Below, piece by piece: positions 4,806 through 13,635 of a stretch of DNA of 24,719 nt. Origin of the DNA: an uncultured Candidatus Saccharibacteria bacterium (GTDB lineage: Bacteria > Patescibacteriota > Saccharimonadia > Saccharimonadales > Saccharimonadaceae); the NCBI GenBank assembly GCA_949063825.1, contig CARSRA010000012.1, positions 1 through 24,719 on the forward strand, read 5' to 3'. The notes under the pieces are model-generated. The model had not been told where the DNA came from. It saw only the letters and a list, made by a program, of their open reading frames with translations, and did no database searches. Position numbers and translations under genes: made by a program. Numbering within the stretch: the first letter of the stretch is position 1; every line of letters starts with the position of its first letter.

Positions 4806-5540
4806 CTAAGCGATCTGAGCAAGTTTGTCTTGCATTTGTATTTTGATCCATACGGTTAAATCCGAGCAAGAACTATCAAACGCAGCGGCTTTGATCGCGG
4901 CATGATAAACGCGCTTTTTCTCGATATTATTACGTGGAAAGCCGGCAATGATCGGGATGAAGCCGAGCGCGACTGATAGCTGATCGGTGACCACCCGAGC
5001 AATTCGGCCGTTGCCATCGAAAAAAGGGTGGGTACGGATGAAGTTGTAGTGGAAATGGGCCAAAAATCGGCAAACTTCATCGAGATTTTCGACTGGGACG
5101 TAGGGTAGACTGTCTCTGAGGTAGCGGGAGAGGGCATAAAGCTCATTATAAACTTCGGGGCCGCCGGACGGGATATGATGTAAATCTTCATCCCCTGGCT
5201 CCCCGAAACGCACATCGTGCCCTTTGGGTCGTAGCTTGCCTGTTTCGCGATAGACGTGCTGGAATAATAGAGAATGCATCCGCTTCCAGTCTTCGATCCA
5301 ATCATTTTCTTGGCGATTAGAGAGGTTAGTACGAATATCGATCGGGCGTTCCAATTCGCGCACAAAGCTCATGATGACGTCGCTGAGGCCTCTCTCCTCT
5401 GCTTCCCTGACCAATGGATGAGTTGAATTAATAGAAAAACGACGTCCGGATTTATATTCAGCTGAACGGCGATATCTACGCCAAAGTGACTTTGCGACGT
5501 CCTCTTCGGCTAGCTCGTACCGCTCAAGCGTATTACTCAT
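4806..5540 (-). CDS. Fic-domain protein, toxin partner
   Basis: A 244-aa Fic protein. The catalytic motif HPFFDGNGR is at residues 171-179 and matches HxFx(D/E)GN(G/K)R completely, so the enzyme should be active. The upstream flap segment around YRETGKLRPKGHDV (97-110) also fits. Fic enzymes move AMP or another phosphate-containing group onto target proteins. A clear (S/T)xxxE(G/N) inhibitory helix is not visible inside the protein, which fits control by a separate antitoxin. Its ATG overlaps the stop of the upstream Panacea gene (ATGA at 5537-5540), so the two are translated together. The target is unknown; phage defence or plasmid-like addiction are both possible. Confidence 0.85.
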   Translation of the reverse strand: MSNTLERYELAEEDVAKSLWRRYRRSAEYKSGRRFSINSTHPLVREAEERGLSDVIMSFVRELERPIDIRTNLSNRQENDWIEDWKRMHSLLFQHVYRETGKLRPKGHDVRFGEPGDEDLHHIPSGGPEVYNELYALSRYLRDSLPYVPVENLDEVCRFLAHFHYNFIRTHPFFDGNGRIARVVTDQLSVALGFIPIIAGFPRNNIEKKRVYHAAIKAAAFDSSCSDLTVWIKIQMQDKLAQIA

Positions 5541-6400
5541 TCTTGGGAATCCTGTTTCGGTTTCATCTTAGGCTCTTTTGGATTGGCTGGAGTGTCGTTC
5601 CCTGATTTAGGGCTAGTGGGATTCTGTTCTGGTTTTGTTCGGTAACTATCAGTTGGCTTCTTGCGCGAAATTTTCAATCGAATAGTGGGGAGTTGCAACC
5701 ATTTGAGGTTCGCCTTTGGTACTTTGGCATTTTTTTGGCTAGATTTTTTAGCTGAAGGTGGAGTGTTAGTATCTGAGTCATCAGGGTATTCTAAATCGGT
5801 GCTTTCTTTGACAATATCAGCGATCATACCACGCAAAAGATGTGCCTGCATTGCACCGATCTTGTTGACTTCGGCTTTTGCCTTGTCGTTTATGGGCATT
5901 AAATTAATCTTTAGGTGTAATGGTCTTTGCTCGGGGAAGGCTAATTTTAGGTCTTGCGGGGAAATTTGGTAAATTTCACCGTTTCGATGCGCTAGCCAAC
6001 TGGGTTCATTGTGACTAATACGAATGAGCTCCGGGGTTGTATAAGGGTGAAGGATTTTAAGTGTTTTTTCGATCACGCCGAGCATCTCACGGTATTGTTC
6101 GAGCAGTGTAGCTTCAGACTCGAGTGCTTGTTCTGAGACAGTGTAATCTTCGGCAGCATAAGAAAGATTCGAAGAAGTATTTTTCTGAGCGATAATGTCG
6201 CTGCTCTCCATTATGAGGGTAGTATAACCGTCGGGAATAGGCCCGAGCGGCGAGCGAATATAGAGGATATCGTTTGACGTGAGCAGCTTTTTGCGGATAA
6301 GGTCTTTATGTGCAAAATAAATTAATCTCGCAAGCCTAACTTTACTGACTGGCTTACCAATCAGCAATAAAATTATGCGCGCAAGATCAAGTTGATTCAT
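5537..6400 (-). CDS. Panacea (DUF4065/SocA-like) antitoxin
   Basis: The N-terminal half of this 287-aa protein matches the Panacea fold: RLARLIYFAHKDL at about 22-34, then IRSPLGPIPDGY near 48-59, and an SHNEPSW motif near 147-153. Panacea domains neutralise many unrelated toxins encoded next to them. From about residue 205 to the end the protein is a Lys/Pro/Ser-rich, probably disordered tail, unusual for the family and possibly the toxin-specific part or a degradation tag. It is first in the operon with the Fic gene. A promoter ends 6 bases before the ATG, so the mRNA is probably leaderless. Confidence 0.7.
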   Translation of the reverse strand: MNQLDLARIILLLIGKPVSKVRLARLIYFAHKDLIRKKLLTSNDILYIRSPLGPIPDGYTTLIMESSDIIAQKNTSSNLSYAAEDYTVSEQALESEATLLEQYREMLGVIEKTLKILHPYTTPELIRISHNEPSWLAHRNGEIYQISPQDLKLAFPEQRPLHLKINLMPINDKAKAEVNKIGAMQAHLLRGMIADIVKESTDLEYPDDSDTNTPPSAKKSSQKNAKVPKANLKWLQLPTIRLKISRKKPTDSYRTKPEQNPTSPKSGNDTPANPKEPKMKPKQDSQE

Positions 6401-6406
6401 ACCCCT

Positions 6407-6436
6407 ATTTTACTCTACTCATGACTATTTTGCCAA
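6407..6436 (-). promoter_or_regulatory. Promoter of the Panacea-Fic operon
   Basis: On the minus strand: TTGGCA (6436-6431), 18-base spacer, TAAAAT (6412-6407), then 6 bases to the ATG at 6400. This predicts transcription starting at or next to the start codon. Confidence 0.6.
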
Positions 6437-6454
6437 ATCTATAACTAATTAAAA

Positions 6455-6481
6455 TGGGTTAGCCCCTGCAAAGCAGGGGCT
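6455..6481 (-). terminator. Terminator of the repeat-protein gene
   Basis: AGCCCCTGC-TTT-GCAGGGGCT (minus strand, 6481-6461; 9-bp perfect arms) is followed by AACCCATTTTAATT. It lies 36 bases past the stop at 6518 and separates this gene from the Panacea promoter. Confidence 0.75.
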
Positions 6482-6517
6482 GTGTAATGTACTAAAGGTT
6501 TATGGACTACTCAATTG

Positions 6518-8647
6518 TTAATCGATCGGTCTTGGTTTAGAAGGCTGAAAACCTTCGTCATCGGGTCTCTGTACAGGTCCATTCGGACTGTCATTATCTG
6601 ATCCGCCGTTATTGTCTCCGTTATTGTCTCCGTCTCCGGAGCCGTCGCCATTTCCTGGCTCGTCCGGGTCCGGCGGAGTTATAGGCTTATCTTCTACTGT
6701 CAACATCTCTATGATTTCAGAATCTGTCGATAATGCTTCAATGTTATTCGAGATCACATAGTAGAATACCATGATCTCTTTCGCGACATTTCGTGCTTCG
6801 ACTTTGATACCGAAACTTTTATTGCCTTTTGCGACGATCGCATTCACGGTCGACGTTTTATCATCTGTGATGACCGATGCCGAACTGTTCCATTTCTTGC
6901 TTGTAGCAAGATCATGGAGCTCACCCCAAGCTTTCTCTGCGGCTTTCTGCAGATCCTCAGCCGTCGGCTCCGGTTTATCATCAGGCTGGTCCGGGTCCGG
7001 GTCCGATGGAGTTGTTGGTTTGTCCGGTTGATCCGGATTGTCATCGGGTTTGTCTGGTTGATCGGGCTTGTCGTCTGGCTCGCCGGGTTCTTCATTGACC
7101 TGGTATTTCTTAAGATATTGGACGAAATACTCTTTCGTTACTATCTTACCCTTGATGTATAACTTGGCTTTAGTCTCGTTCTGTTCCTTTATCGCCTCCA
7201 CCTTTGCCGGAAAACTCCATTTAGAGTTCTCGAACATCAAGCTGATTTCTTTAGTGCCAGCTCCATCAGTGACACTAACCGTCCAGCCAAGTTCGTTGGC
7301 TGTTTCAGTGAGTGACGCCACTTCGGATGATGCGAGGGCGATTAAGAATTTTTCCGTTACTTCTGGTGCTCCGGGATCTTCTGGCTCTTCGGGATCGTCC
7401 GGATCTTCTGAGTCATCGCCACCCATAGCGAACTCGTTGATCCATGAGATAATGCGTTCCTTAGTGTCCTTGTCTCCTTCCAGGCTATACACAGCTATTG
7501 CTTTACCGTTTCCTCCGTCAATGGCTTCGACTGTCACATCGAATTGCCATTTAGAATTCTCATAGTGTGAACTAACTTTTGTGGTTCCTTGGCCGGATGT
7601 GATTTTAGCCTCCCAGTTTTTTGCTGTAGCCATAGCCATCAGCTCACTCGTTTCAGCTGCGGCAAATTTTACCAACTCCTCCTGTGATACGATAATTGTA
7701 GGATCATCAGCTATCGCGTACTCGGTAATCCAAGACTCGATGTACGCCCTGTCGACCTCGCTACCCATCAGCTCGTAGCTGACGGCTGCTTTGCCGTTTT
7801 TCACAGCCGCTTTTACAACGACCGTGAAGTTGTACTTTGAGTTCTTGAAGAGCGTTTTAATGTTAACGGTTCCAGCACCCGACATAGTTGTCACCTTCCA
7901 GTGATACCTCTTGCCGAGCGTAACAAGCTCAGCAGTTTTACTGCTGGCAAGCTTTTTCAGCTCGTCATCTGTGACGACTACCTGTTCACTACTGCTACCT
8001 CCGGTTTTGTTCTTGTTCTGCTCCAGCCAGTTTTTGATGGCCTTCTCAGAAGATTTTTTACCGGATAACTTATAGGCTACCTTCGGACCCTTTTTATTCC
8101 GGGTCACTGTAATTGTAGCCTTTGTTGTCTTCGTACCGCCCGTAAAATTGACTGTCGCAGTCGCTTTCTTCGTGGTACTTTTTACCTTGGTGACTGTTTT
8201 CCAACCGCGAGCCTTAGCATATTTTTCTAGGCTGCTAGTCTTCTTGTCTGCGCGGTTCTTTAGGAAACTCTTGACAGCTTTACTGTCAGAGTAACTTCTT
8301 AAACCAGATTTCACTTCTGAAGTAAGGTATCTCACTTTACCCAGCTTAAAGGTAGTCGAATATTTCTTGCCTGACTTCTTTGTTACTTGGGTATACGCAA
8401 AATATGTCTTGCTGCCGGATTTCTCAATCCGGAGCTTTTTTGTAACAGAGTTGCTAGTCTTTTTGGTAACTTTTGCCGTCATCACTTCCCAGCCGTAATA
8501 ATTGGCTGTGTTGGTAACGTCCTTTGTTGCCGCGTCCGCCTTTTTCATGACAGTGCTCTTTGCAGCGGCCTGCACCGGTGTAGCCCCCATTACGAGAGCT
8601 AAAACAATGAGTAGCATTACTGGAAAAATATGAAATTTATTCTTCAT
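6518..8647 (-). CDS. Large secreted surface protein with repeated beta-type modules
   Basis: A 709-aa exported protein. The signal peptide covers about 1-27 (MKNKFH start, hydrophobic core, PVQA). Then come about six diverged modules of 75-90 residues at roughly 36-113, 114-193, 205-290, 297-390, 420-495 and 545-640. Later modules share a pattern of W.V or W.A, SGAGT or SGQGT, then F.NSK and a closing I..W or Y.. helix. Pro/Asp/Glu-rich linkers separate modules 4-5 and 5-6, and the tail is Gly/Asn/Asp-rich. No LPxTG motif or C-terminal membrane helix is seen, so attachment is unclear. AAAGGAGG precedes the ATG. It is probably an adhesin or cell-surface component. The family was not recognised. 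Confidence 0.75.
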   Translation of the reverse strand: MKNKFHIFPVMLLIVLALVMGATPVQAAAKSTVMKKADAATKDVTNTANYYGWEVMTAKVTKKTSNSVTKKLRIEKSGSKTYFAYTQVTKKSGKKYSTTFKLGKVRYLTSEVKSGLRSYSDSKAVKSFLKNRADKKTSSLEKYAKARGWKTVTKVKSTTKKATATVNFTGGTKTTKATITVTRNKKGPKVAYKLSGKKSSEKAIKNWLEQNKNKTGGSSSEQVVVTDDELKKLASSKTAELVTLGKRYHWKVTTMSGAGTVNIKTLFKNSKYNFTVVVKAAVKNGKAAVSYELMGSEVDRAYIESWITEYAIADDPTIIVSQEELVKFAAAETSELMAMATAKNWEAKITSGQGTTKVSSHYENSKWQFDVTVEAIDGGNGKAIAVYSLEGDKDTKERIISWINEFAMGGDDSEDPDDPEEPEDPGAPEVTEKFLIALASSEVASLTETANELGWTVSVTDGAGTKEISLMFENSKWSFPAKVEAIKEQNETKAKLYIKGKIVTKEYFVQYLKKYQVNEEPGEPDDKPDQPDKPDDNPDQPDKPTTPSDPDPDQPDDKPEPTAEDLQKAAEKAWGELHDLATSKKWNSSASVITDDKTSTVNAIVAKGNKSFGIKVEARNVAKEIMVFYYVISNNIEALSTDSEIIEMLTVEDKPITPPDPDEPGNGDGSGDGDNNGDNNGGSDNDSPNGPVQRPDDEGFQPSKPRPID

Positions 8648-8680
8648 AATTTTTCCTCCTTTCCTTTTTGTTAATGTTCT

Positions 8681-8700
8681 CGATTACTTCACTGTAATCG
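8681..8700 (-). promoter_or_regulatory. 5' UTR stem-loop
   Basis: CGATTAC (8700-8694) pairs with GTAATCG (8687-8681) around a 6-base loop, between the promoter and the ribosome site of the repeat-protein gene. It could protect the mRNA or be an operator. Confidence 0.5.
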
Positions 8701-8712
8701 TGTTATGCTTTC

Positions 8713-8741
8713 ATTGTAGCACAGATTGCTAAAAAAGTCAA
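8713..8741 (-). promoter_or_regulatory. Strong promoter of the repeat-protein gene
   Basis: TTGACT (8741-8736), 17-base spacer, TACAAT (8718-8713), with TGC in front of the -10 (extended -10). This near-consensus promoter together with the strong ribosome site suggests an abundant protein. Confidence 0.75.
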
Positions 8742-8775
8742 TAGCGTTTTGGCGATTTAGTATAATTTTCAAGTG

Positions 8776-11673
8776 TTAGCGCTTTTTATAGCGATTTTTT
8801 CTAGGTTTGAAGCGCTTTTGTTTTGGATTTTGATTGTTACCTTGGGGGTTCACATCGGATTGATCGGGGGTGGTGATTGTTGGTGTTGGTGAGCTAGAGG
8901 GGGCTATGGTGTTAGTATCCATTTGAGTGTTTGTTGGGGGGCTCGCGATGCTAGTATTGTTATTGTTAGTAGCTCCCTGTTGAATTTTAGCGGCCACTAG
9001 GCTACTTAGATCTTTTAATCCAGGACGATTTTCTTTATTCTCGGCGGCATTTGGCGAAAGCTTGAGCTTGCGGAAATCTCCGGCGGGACTAGCAGGCTTA
9101 GGTTGATGTTCCCTGGCAGTATTTGGTACGAAAGCGAAATCAGGGCGATTGGGACGGGGAGAATTTGCATATCCGCCAGGCTGATTCCCTATCTTATTCA
9201 TACCCGAACCCTGCTCGCCGGCCGCACGCCCGCTATCAGAAAGGTCCTTTTTGTATTTTTCGGATTGTTCGATGGTCTCGCGGATGATAGATTCGACTTC
9301 GGCGCGCGGCCGGGCGTAGAGCTCACGCGAGCTTTGGATAATTTGCTCGAAATTATCCTTGGGCGTGGTTGGTAGGCTGAGTGTCGTGGCGGAGAATGCT
9401 GGGACTTTCTCGCCATTGATGATCATTGAAATCACGAAGTTACGGTTATTCATTTGGATCAGATCAGCGGCGTCAAAGGTGGGTTCAAATTGTTTAGATA
9501 GAATCGGGGCATCGTCTGCTGAGACACGGAAAGAGATGGTAGTACCGACGTTTCCGAATACGGCATCACGTACCGAATCGGTCATTTGAGCGGTGTACTG
9601 GTTTGCTACGGTTAAGTTGAGGCCATATTTACGCGCTTCCGACAGAATAACGGCGAAACTATCGGTCGCGAAGTTTTGGAACTCATCTACATAAAGATAG
9701 AATGGACGTCGATCCGCTACGTCAGCGATATCAGAACGGCTCATAGCGGCTAGCTGGACTTTGGTAACGATAAATGCGCCGAGAATCCCGGCATTATCTT
9801 CGCCGATTAGACCCTTGCTAAGGTTAACAACTAGGATTTTCCCTTCATCCATGATTTTACGAATGTCGAAACTACTCTTAGCTTGCCCTACGATATTACG
9901 GATAATCGGGTTTGCGGTAAAAGCGCCGACCTTGTTCAAGACTGGAGCGATTGCTTCGTTGACTTGTTTTTCGCTCCACTGCCCGAATTCATGTTTCCAA
10001 AATTGTAAGACCGTTACATCTGTACAATAATCGAGCGTTTCTTTGCGAAAATCCTTATCAGTCAATAAGCGTGAAATATCAAGCAGGGTCGTTTCTGGAC
10101 GATCTAGTAAGGCGAGCAATGTATAACGTAGGACGTGCTCGAGTCGCGGGCCCCAAGAATCACCGAACATGCGCTTTAATACGCCGATTACTTCGGAGCT
10201 GATATTAGGTTTTTTAGCTGGGTCAGTTACTTCGAGTGGATTAAACGCAACTGGGAAAGCCGTATCGGCTGGATTAAAGTAAACCACATCCTTGATCCGG
10301 TATTCAGGCACAAAACGAAGGTTATTGATTGCAAAATCACCATGTGGGTCGACGATACAATAGCCTTGATTATAAAAAACATCCGAAAGAGCAAAGAGTT
10401 CAAGCATGCCAGATTTACCAGCGCCAGTTTGACCAATAATATAGACGTGGCGTGAACGATCGCGGCGTAGCATTCCAAATTGATGGTTAATGCCACGAAA
10501 ATTAGTTAGCCCGAAGGCGGAGATATTTTCGTCGTGCGCAGGATCGCCAGTGATGAGCGGCAGTTGTGCGGGCGGTTCGGCGGTTTTTGAAGTCGCCCAA
10601 ACGATATTTGGTGTTTCGACTGAAGTGTGTGGCAAATGATAAACTGAAGCTAGCTCGGAGATGTTGAGGATAAAGCCGTGATCGGCGAATTGACGCATTT
10701 TATAGGTATCCATCTCTGAATCTTCGAAGCTTCCGCCGGTAAGTTTGAATCCATTTAAGTTGGTAGAGTTATACTGCTTGAAAGTACCAACCAGCGCCTG
10801 CATATTTAGACGAGCATTAACTTGGTCCTGCCCAAGATAGGCTAAACGGATTTTCACTTCGTAGCCTAGCTTAGTAGCTTTTTCTTCGGCTTTGGCGATG
10901 CGAGTTTTGTCGCGTTCGGAAAGTTCGGGTTTAGCGCTCTCTTCGCCACCTTCAGGCGGTTTAAGGAATGCTCCTAGTGCTTGGATAATCCAAACCCAAT
11001 CAATACGGAAAGCACCAAGTTTGCGGCCGGATTTGACTCGGCTGATCCAATCATCGGTTTGTTTGTGCCAATCATCGGCGATTGGCCGGGTGAGGATTTG
11101 GATCCAAAGTTCTTCGGAGTTATCCGGACTTAGCTTTGCAAGCGTACCAGTAATACCGGCCAGTGGGTCAACTTCGAAATTATCAAAAGTCTTGATCGGT
11201 AATGCACTATTCTCAGTCAAAGTGAGATCGGCAGTATATTGCACTGGGTATTTTTCGCGTGAGTCGACGTAGTCATCATTCATGCGATAGATTTGGACGC
11301 TCGGGTATTGTGCGTAAATTTGCCCTTCAACAAAGCTTTGAAGAATTTTAGGTATCCAAACGTAGAAACGGATCTGGCCGCCAGTCGAGACGATCTCGAA
11401 ACTGAGATGTTCTTGGACGCCGCCAGAATTTTTTAACTCTTCTTTGTCTCGCAGGATACCATGCAGACTAGCAAATAATTGTTCGGCGGCAAGCTCCTGC
11501 TTGTCGTTAGTGCGTGGAATTTCGAGCATCAATAGCACTGAGTCGACATTGAGGACCTTCAGGCGATTTAGCTTACGGTAATTTCGGTAAGTCAAAAACC
11601 CGAGAATAGCCACGATCGGGATCCAAACCCAAGGCTGTAGGATAAAATTAATAATCTGCGCAAACATCACCAC
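8776..11673 (-). CDS. TraG/TraD-like membrane-anchored DNA-pumping ATPase
   Basis: This 965-aa protein has an N-terminal membrane helix (about 10-28), a long domain (about 40-400) of the type found in Patescibacterial relatives, then a motor domain with Walker A GQTGAGKS (414-421) and Walker B YLYVDEFQ (659-666), followed by NFAT and LSEARKYGL as in type IV coupling proteins (TraG/VirD4 C-terminal domain). From about 800 the tail is disordered (Pro/Asn/Gln/Thr-rich) and ends in a basic patch (KRFKPRKNRYKKR). Such ATPases move DNA or proteins across membranes; in CPR they may serve DNA uptake or contact with the host. It lies 12 bases behind the sigma-like gene and is probably co-transcribed. 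ATG 11667 is an alternative to the GTG at 11673. Confidence 0.8.
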   Translation of the reverse strand: MVMFAQIINFILQPWVWIPIVAILGFLTYRNYRKLNRLKVLNVDSVLLMLEIPRTNDKQELAAEQLFASLHGILRDKEELKNSGGVQEHLSFEIVSTGGQIRFYVWIPKILQSFVEGQIYAQYPSVQIYRMNDDYVDSREKYPVQYTADLTLTENSALPIKTFDNFEVDPLAGITGTLAKLSPDNSEELWIQILTRPIADDWHKQTDDWISRVKSGRKLGAFRIDWVWIIQALGAFLKPPEGGEESAKPELSERDKTRIAKAEEKATKLGYEVKIRLAYLGQDQVNARLNMQALVGTFKQYNSTNLNGFKLTGGSFEDSEMDTYKMRQFADHGFILNISELASVYHLPHTSVETPNIVWATSKTAEPPAQLPLITGDPAHDENISAFGLTNFRGINHQFGMLRRDRSRHVYIIGQTGAGKSGMLELFALSDVFYNQGYCIVDPHGDFAINNLRFVPEYRIKDVVYFNPADTAFPVAFNPLEVTDPAKKPNISSEVIGVLKRMFGDSWGPRLEHVLRYTLLALLDRPETTLLDISRLLTDKDFRKETLDYCTDVTVLQFWKHEFGQWSEKQVNEAIAPVLNKVGAFTANPIIRNIVGQAKSSFDIRKIMDEGKILVVNLSKGLIGEDNAGILGAFIVTKVQLAAMSRSDIADVADRRPFYLYVDEFQNFATDSFAVILSEARKYGLNLTVANQYTAQMTDSVRDAVFGNVGTTISFRVSADDAPILSKQFEPTFDAADLIQMNNRNFVISMIINGEKVPAFSATTLSLPTTPKDNFEQIIQSSRELYARPRAEVESIIRETIEQSEKYKKDLSDSGRAAGEQGSGMNKIGNQPGGYANSPRPNRPDFAFVPNTAREHQPKPASPAGDFRKLKLSPNAAENKENRPGLKDLSSLVAAKIQQGATNNNNTSIASPPTNTQMDTNTIAPSSSPTPTITTPDQSDVNPQGNNQNPKQKRFKPRKNRYKKR

Positions 11674-11685
11674 CCACTATTTAAA

Positions 11686-12723
11686 TTATTTCTTCTTTGC
11701 TAATTGATATTCGTCTTTACCAACTTTGTCAAATAAATCTTTATTTTGGAGATTGAGTAGGACGGTTGTTTCTTTGACTTTGCGTGAATGTAAGACCTGC
11801 TTGACGATCTCTTCGCGTGAGAGCGGTCCATTGGCCTTGGTGAGGATTTGAGTGATGATTTCGGCTACAGTACCCTTAGCGTAGCCCCAAGTATCGAGTG
11901 CATAGATGCCTCGACCGATCAAGATGAACCGCTTGTCCTTGATCAATTCATTATGAATCGCCTGCGTAGTGACATTTTTGCGGCGGAAATTTGAAGCTGA
12001 AATCGCTTTGGCGATATCAGAAAAATGCATTGGTTCTTTATGATTTTCTAGCACAACAAAAATCTTATCGCGAATATTACGTGGGTTGACGGTCGGCCAT
12101 TTAGTGAGACCCCAAAAACCATTGAGGCTAGCAAGCTGCTTTGAAACTGAAGCGACCGCTCGAATGATATCTGGATGCTCGTAATCGAGCTCGGCATCGA
12201 GCTGATCAATTGTCATTGGCTCGCCGTGTTTTTTGACTAATTTGACGATCTCATCAACGCGAGCAGTGATAGCTTTGGCGTCGCCGTAAGTTGCAATACC
12301 AATCGCGGAATAATAGTTATCATTTTCGCTGATTTCAGTAAGGTTTTTGGAGATTGAACCAATGAATACTAGCTGAGCTTTTTCGATTGCTGAAGGCTCG
12401 TGACCAAAAATACGCTCACCGAGATCTGGTGTGCGCGCGACGCGACCTAACTCGGTGAGATTGCGAATCATCAGTTTTTCAGCGGCTGGAAGCTCGGCGA
12501 TATGCCCTTCATCAGCACCGATCCTAAGACGTACTAAGATGGCTTTTTCGAGCTGGCGGACTCGCTCGCGTGTGATATTTAGTAGTTCGCCGATTTGTTC
12601 GAGAGTTTCTTTTTGACCATTCAGACCAAAGCGTCGCGAAATGATTTCCCGCTCACGCTCTTGCTCAATAATATTGAGACTTCCGGTAATTGCATTTTCG
12701 ATGATACTGGCGTTTTGGTCCAT
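11686..12723 (-). CDS. Sigma-region-4 / HARE-HTH hybrid regulator
   Basis: A 345-aa protein. Residues about 15-60 match sigma-70 region 4 (EREREIISRRFGLNG, then LEQIGELLNITRERVRQLE), the part that binds the -35 box. No region 2 is present, so it cannot act as a normal sigma factor. The C-terminal half (about 210-320) looks like a HARE-HTH domain (IRDKIFVVLENHKEPMHFSD with a following GRGIYAL), as in the RNA polymerase delta subunit, and further winged-helix-like segments lie at about 150-205 and 290-345. It may be a transcription factor acting at -35 elements. Start 12723 is preferred for AAAGGAA just upstream; an in-frame ATG at 12753 is also possible. The ATPase gene follows in the same operon. 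Confidence 0.75.
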   Translation of the reverse strand: MDQNASIIENAITGSLNIIEQEREREIISRRFGLNGQKETLEQIGELLNITRERVRQLEKAILVRLRIGADEGHIAELPAAEKLMIRNLTELGRVARTPDLGERIFGHEPSAIEKAQLVFIGSISKNLTEISENDNYYSAIGIATYGDAKAITARVDEIVKLVKKHGEPMTIDQLDAELDYEHPDIIRAVASVSKQLASLNGFWGLTKWPTVNPRNIRDKIFVVLENHKEPMHFSDIAKAISASNFRRKNVTTQAIHNELIKDKRFILIGRGIYALDTWGYAKGTVAEIITQILTKANGPLSREEIVKQVLHSRKVKETTVLLNLQNKDLFDKVGKDEYQLAKKK

Positions 12724-12778
12724 CAGATTCCTTTCATTCCCCGACCCGGTCATAAATTGATATTATAATTCTACTATT

Positions 12779-12807
12779 ATGATAGCATATTTCTATGTTA
12801 ATGTCAA
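12779..12807 (-). promoter_or_regulatory. Promoter of the sigma-like/ATPase operon
   Basis: TTGACA (12807-12802), 17-base spacer, TATCAT (12784-12779). A second -10-like TATAAT lies at 12767-12762, eight bases from the alternative ATG 12753. Two starts of transcription are thus possible. Confidence 0.6.
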
Positions 12808-12895
12808 CGACTTTTCGTGACTAATGAATTATTTGCTTATAACTCGATTTTGTTGACTTTCTATGTTGTATTATAGCACTAATTTTGAAAATTTT

Positions 12896-12925
12896 TTGGA
12901 CTTTTTAAATAAGTTTTATTATAAT
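12896..12925 (+). promoter_or_regulatory. Promoter of the PEGA gene, predicted leaderless
   Basis: TTGGAC (12896-12901), 18-base spacer, TATAAT (12920-12925), then 7 bases to ATG 12933. No ribosome site fits in this gap. Confidence 0.65.
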
Positions 12926-12932
12926 TATACTA

Positions 12933-13634
12933 ATGAATAATTCGAAGATAAGTTATAAGACAGTTGCAATACTTGTGGCTATTGTGGCGATCTTAGCCAT
13001 AATTGGAACTGTGGCATATAACTTATTGAAATCAGCTGAGCTGAGTATTTTGGTCGCGCCAAGCACGGCGACGGTAAAAATCAATGGCAAAGCATACACC
13101 AATGGCCAGCACAAATTTTTTCCAAAGGACAATGTCGAAGTAGAAATATCTAGCCCGGGCTATCAGGCACAAACTACAACAATTGATCTCCTGGCGAATC
13201 AGGTTACTTTGCTGCGCGCGGCACTTGAAGATGAGGATGGCGGATACGGATCATATTTACATGATGGTGATACATATGGATTATTACAGTTAATTGCGCC
13301 AACTATTGGCGATTCAGAACTGGCGGATTTTATTGTAAAGACCGACAAGAAGATCGGAATCCTAAGTATCTTACCAGTAAACGAGAATACCGGTGAATTC
13401 TTTAAAGACCAGCACGGGTTTATCGTTTCGACTGATCCGAATTCTGCGGTTCTTCAAATTATGGCTTCAAGTAATGATTGCGGTGTGATCCCATGCCTAG
13501 ATATTTATCAGTCAGACAACGACATCGGAAAGGCGCGTGATTATCTCAAAAAGCAAGGCTACAATCTAGATGATTATGAGTATGAACTAGGCGACAACTA
13601 TCTTTTTGAGCCGAATTATCGGCGAGTAAAATAA
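12933..13634 (+). CDS. Membrane-anchored PEGA-domain protein
   Basis: This 233-aa protein has one N-terminal membrane helix (about 9-30), and the rest is expected outside the cell. Residues about 36-98 fit a PEGA domain: a beta sandwich with ILVAPSTATVKINGKAY and then ISSPGYQAQ before the final strand. PEGA domains are found in surface proteins of bacteria and archaea. The C-terminal 130 residues have no recognised family and contain two Cys (C-G-V-I-P-C near 190) that could form a disulfide. It converges on the 13636-14133 gene with one base between the stops. A role in the cell envelope is likely; details are unknown. Confidence 0.7.
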   Translation: MNNSKISYKTVAILVAIVAILAIIGTVAYNLLKSAELSILVAPSTATVKINGKAYTNGQHKFFPKDNVEVEISSPGYQAQTTTIDLLANQVTLLRAALEDEDGGYGSYLHDGDTYGLLQLIAPTIGDSELADFIVKTDKKIGILSILPVNENTGEFFKDQHGFIVSTDPNSAVLQIMASSNDCGVIPCLDIYQSDNDIGKARDYLKKQGYNLDDYEYELGDNYLFEPNYRRVK

Positions 13635-13635
13635 A

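Noticed and set aside
6960..7090. Repeated GGTTTGTC/GGTTGATC units as a tandem repeat or CRISPR-like array
   Set aside because: They are the codons of a Pro/Asp/Lys-rich linker in the surface protein. There are no regular repeats with unique spacers, and no CRISPR array was seen in the window.
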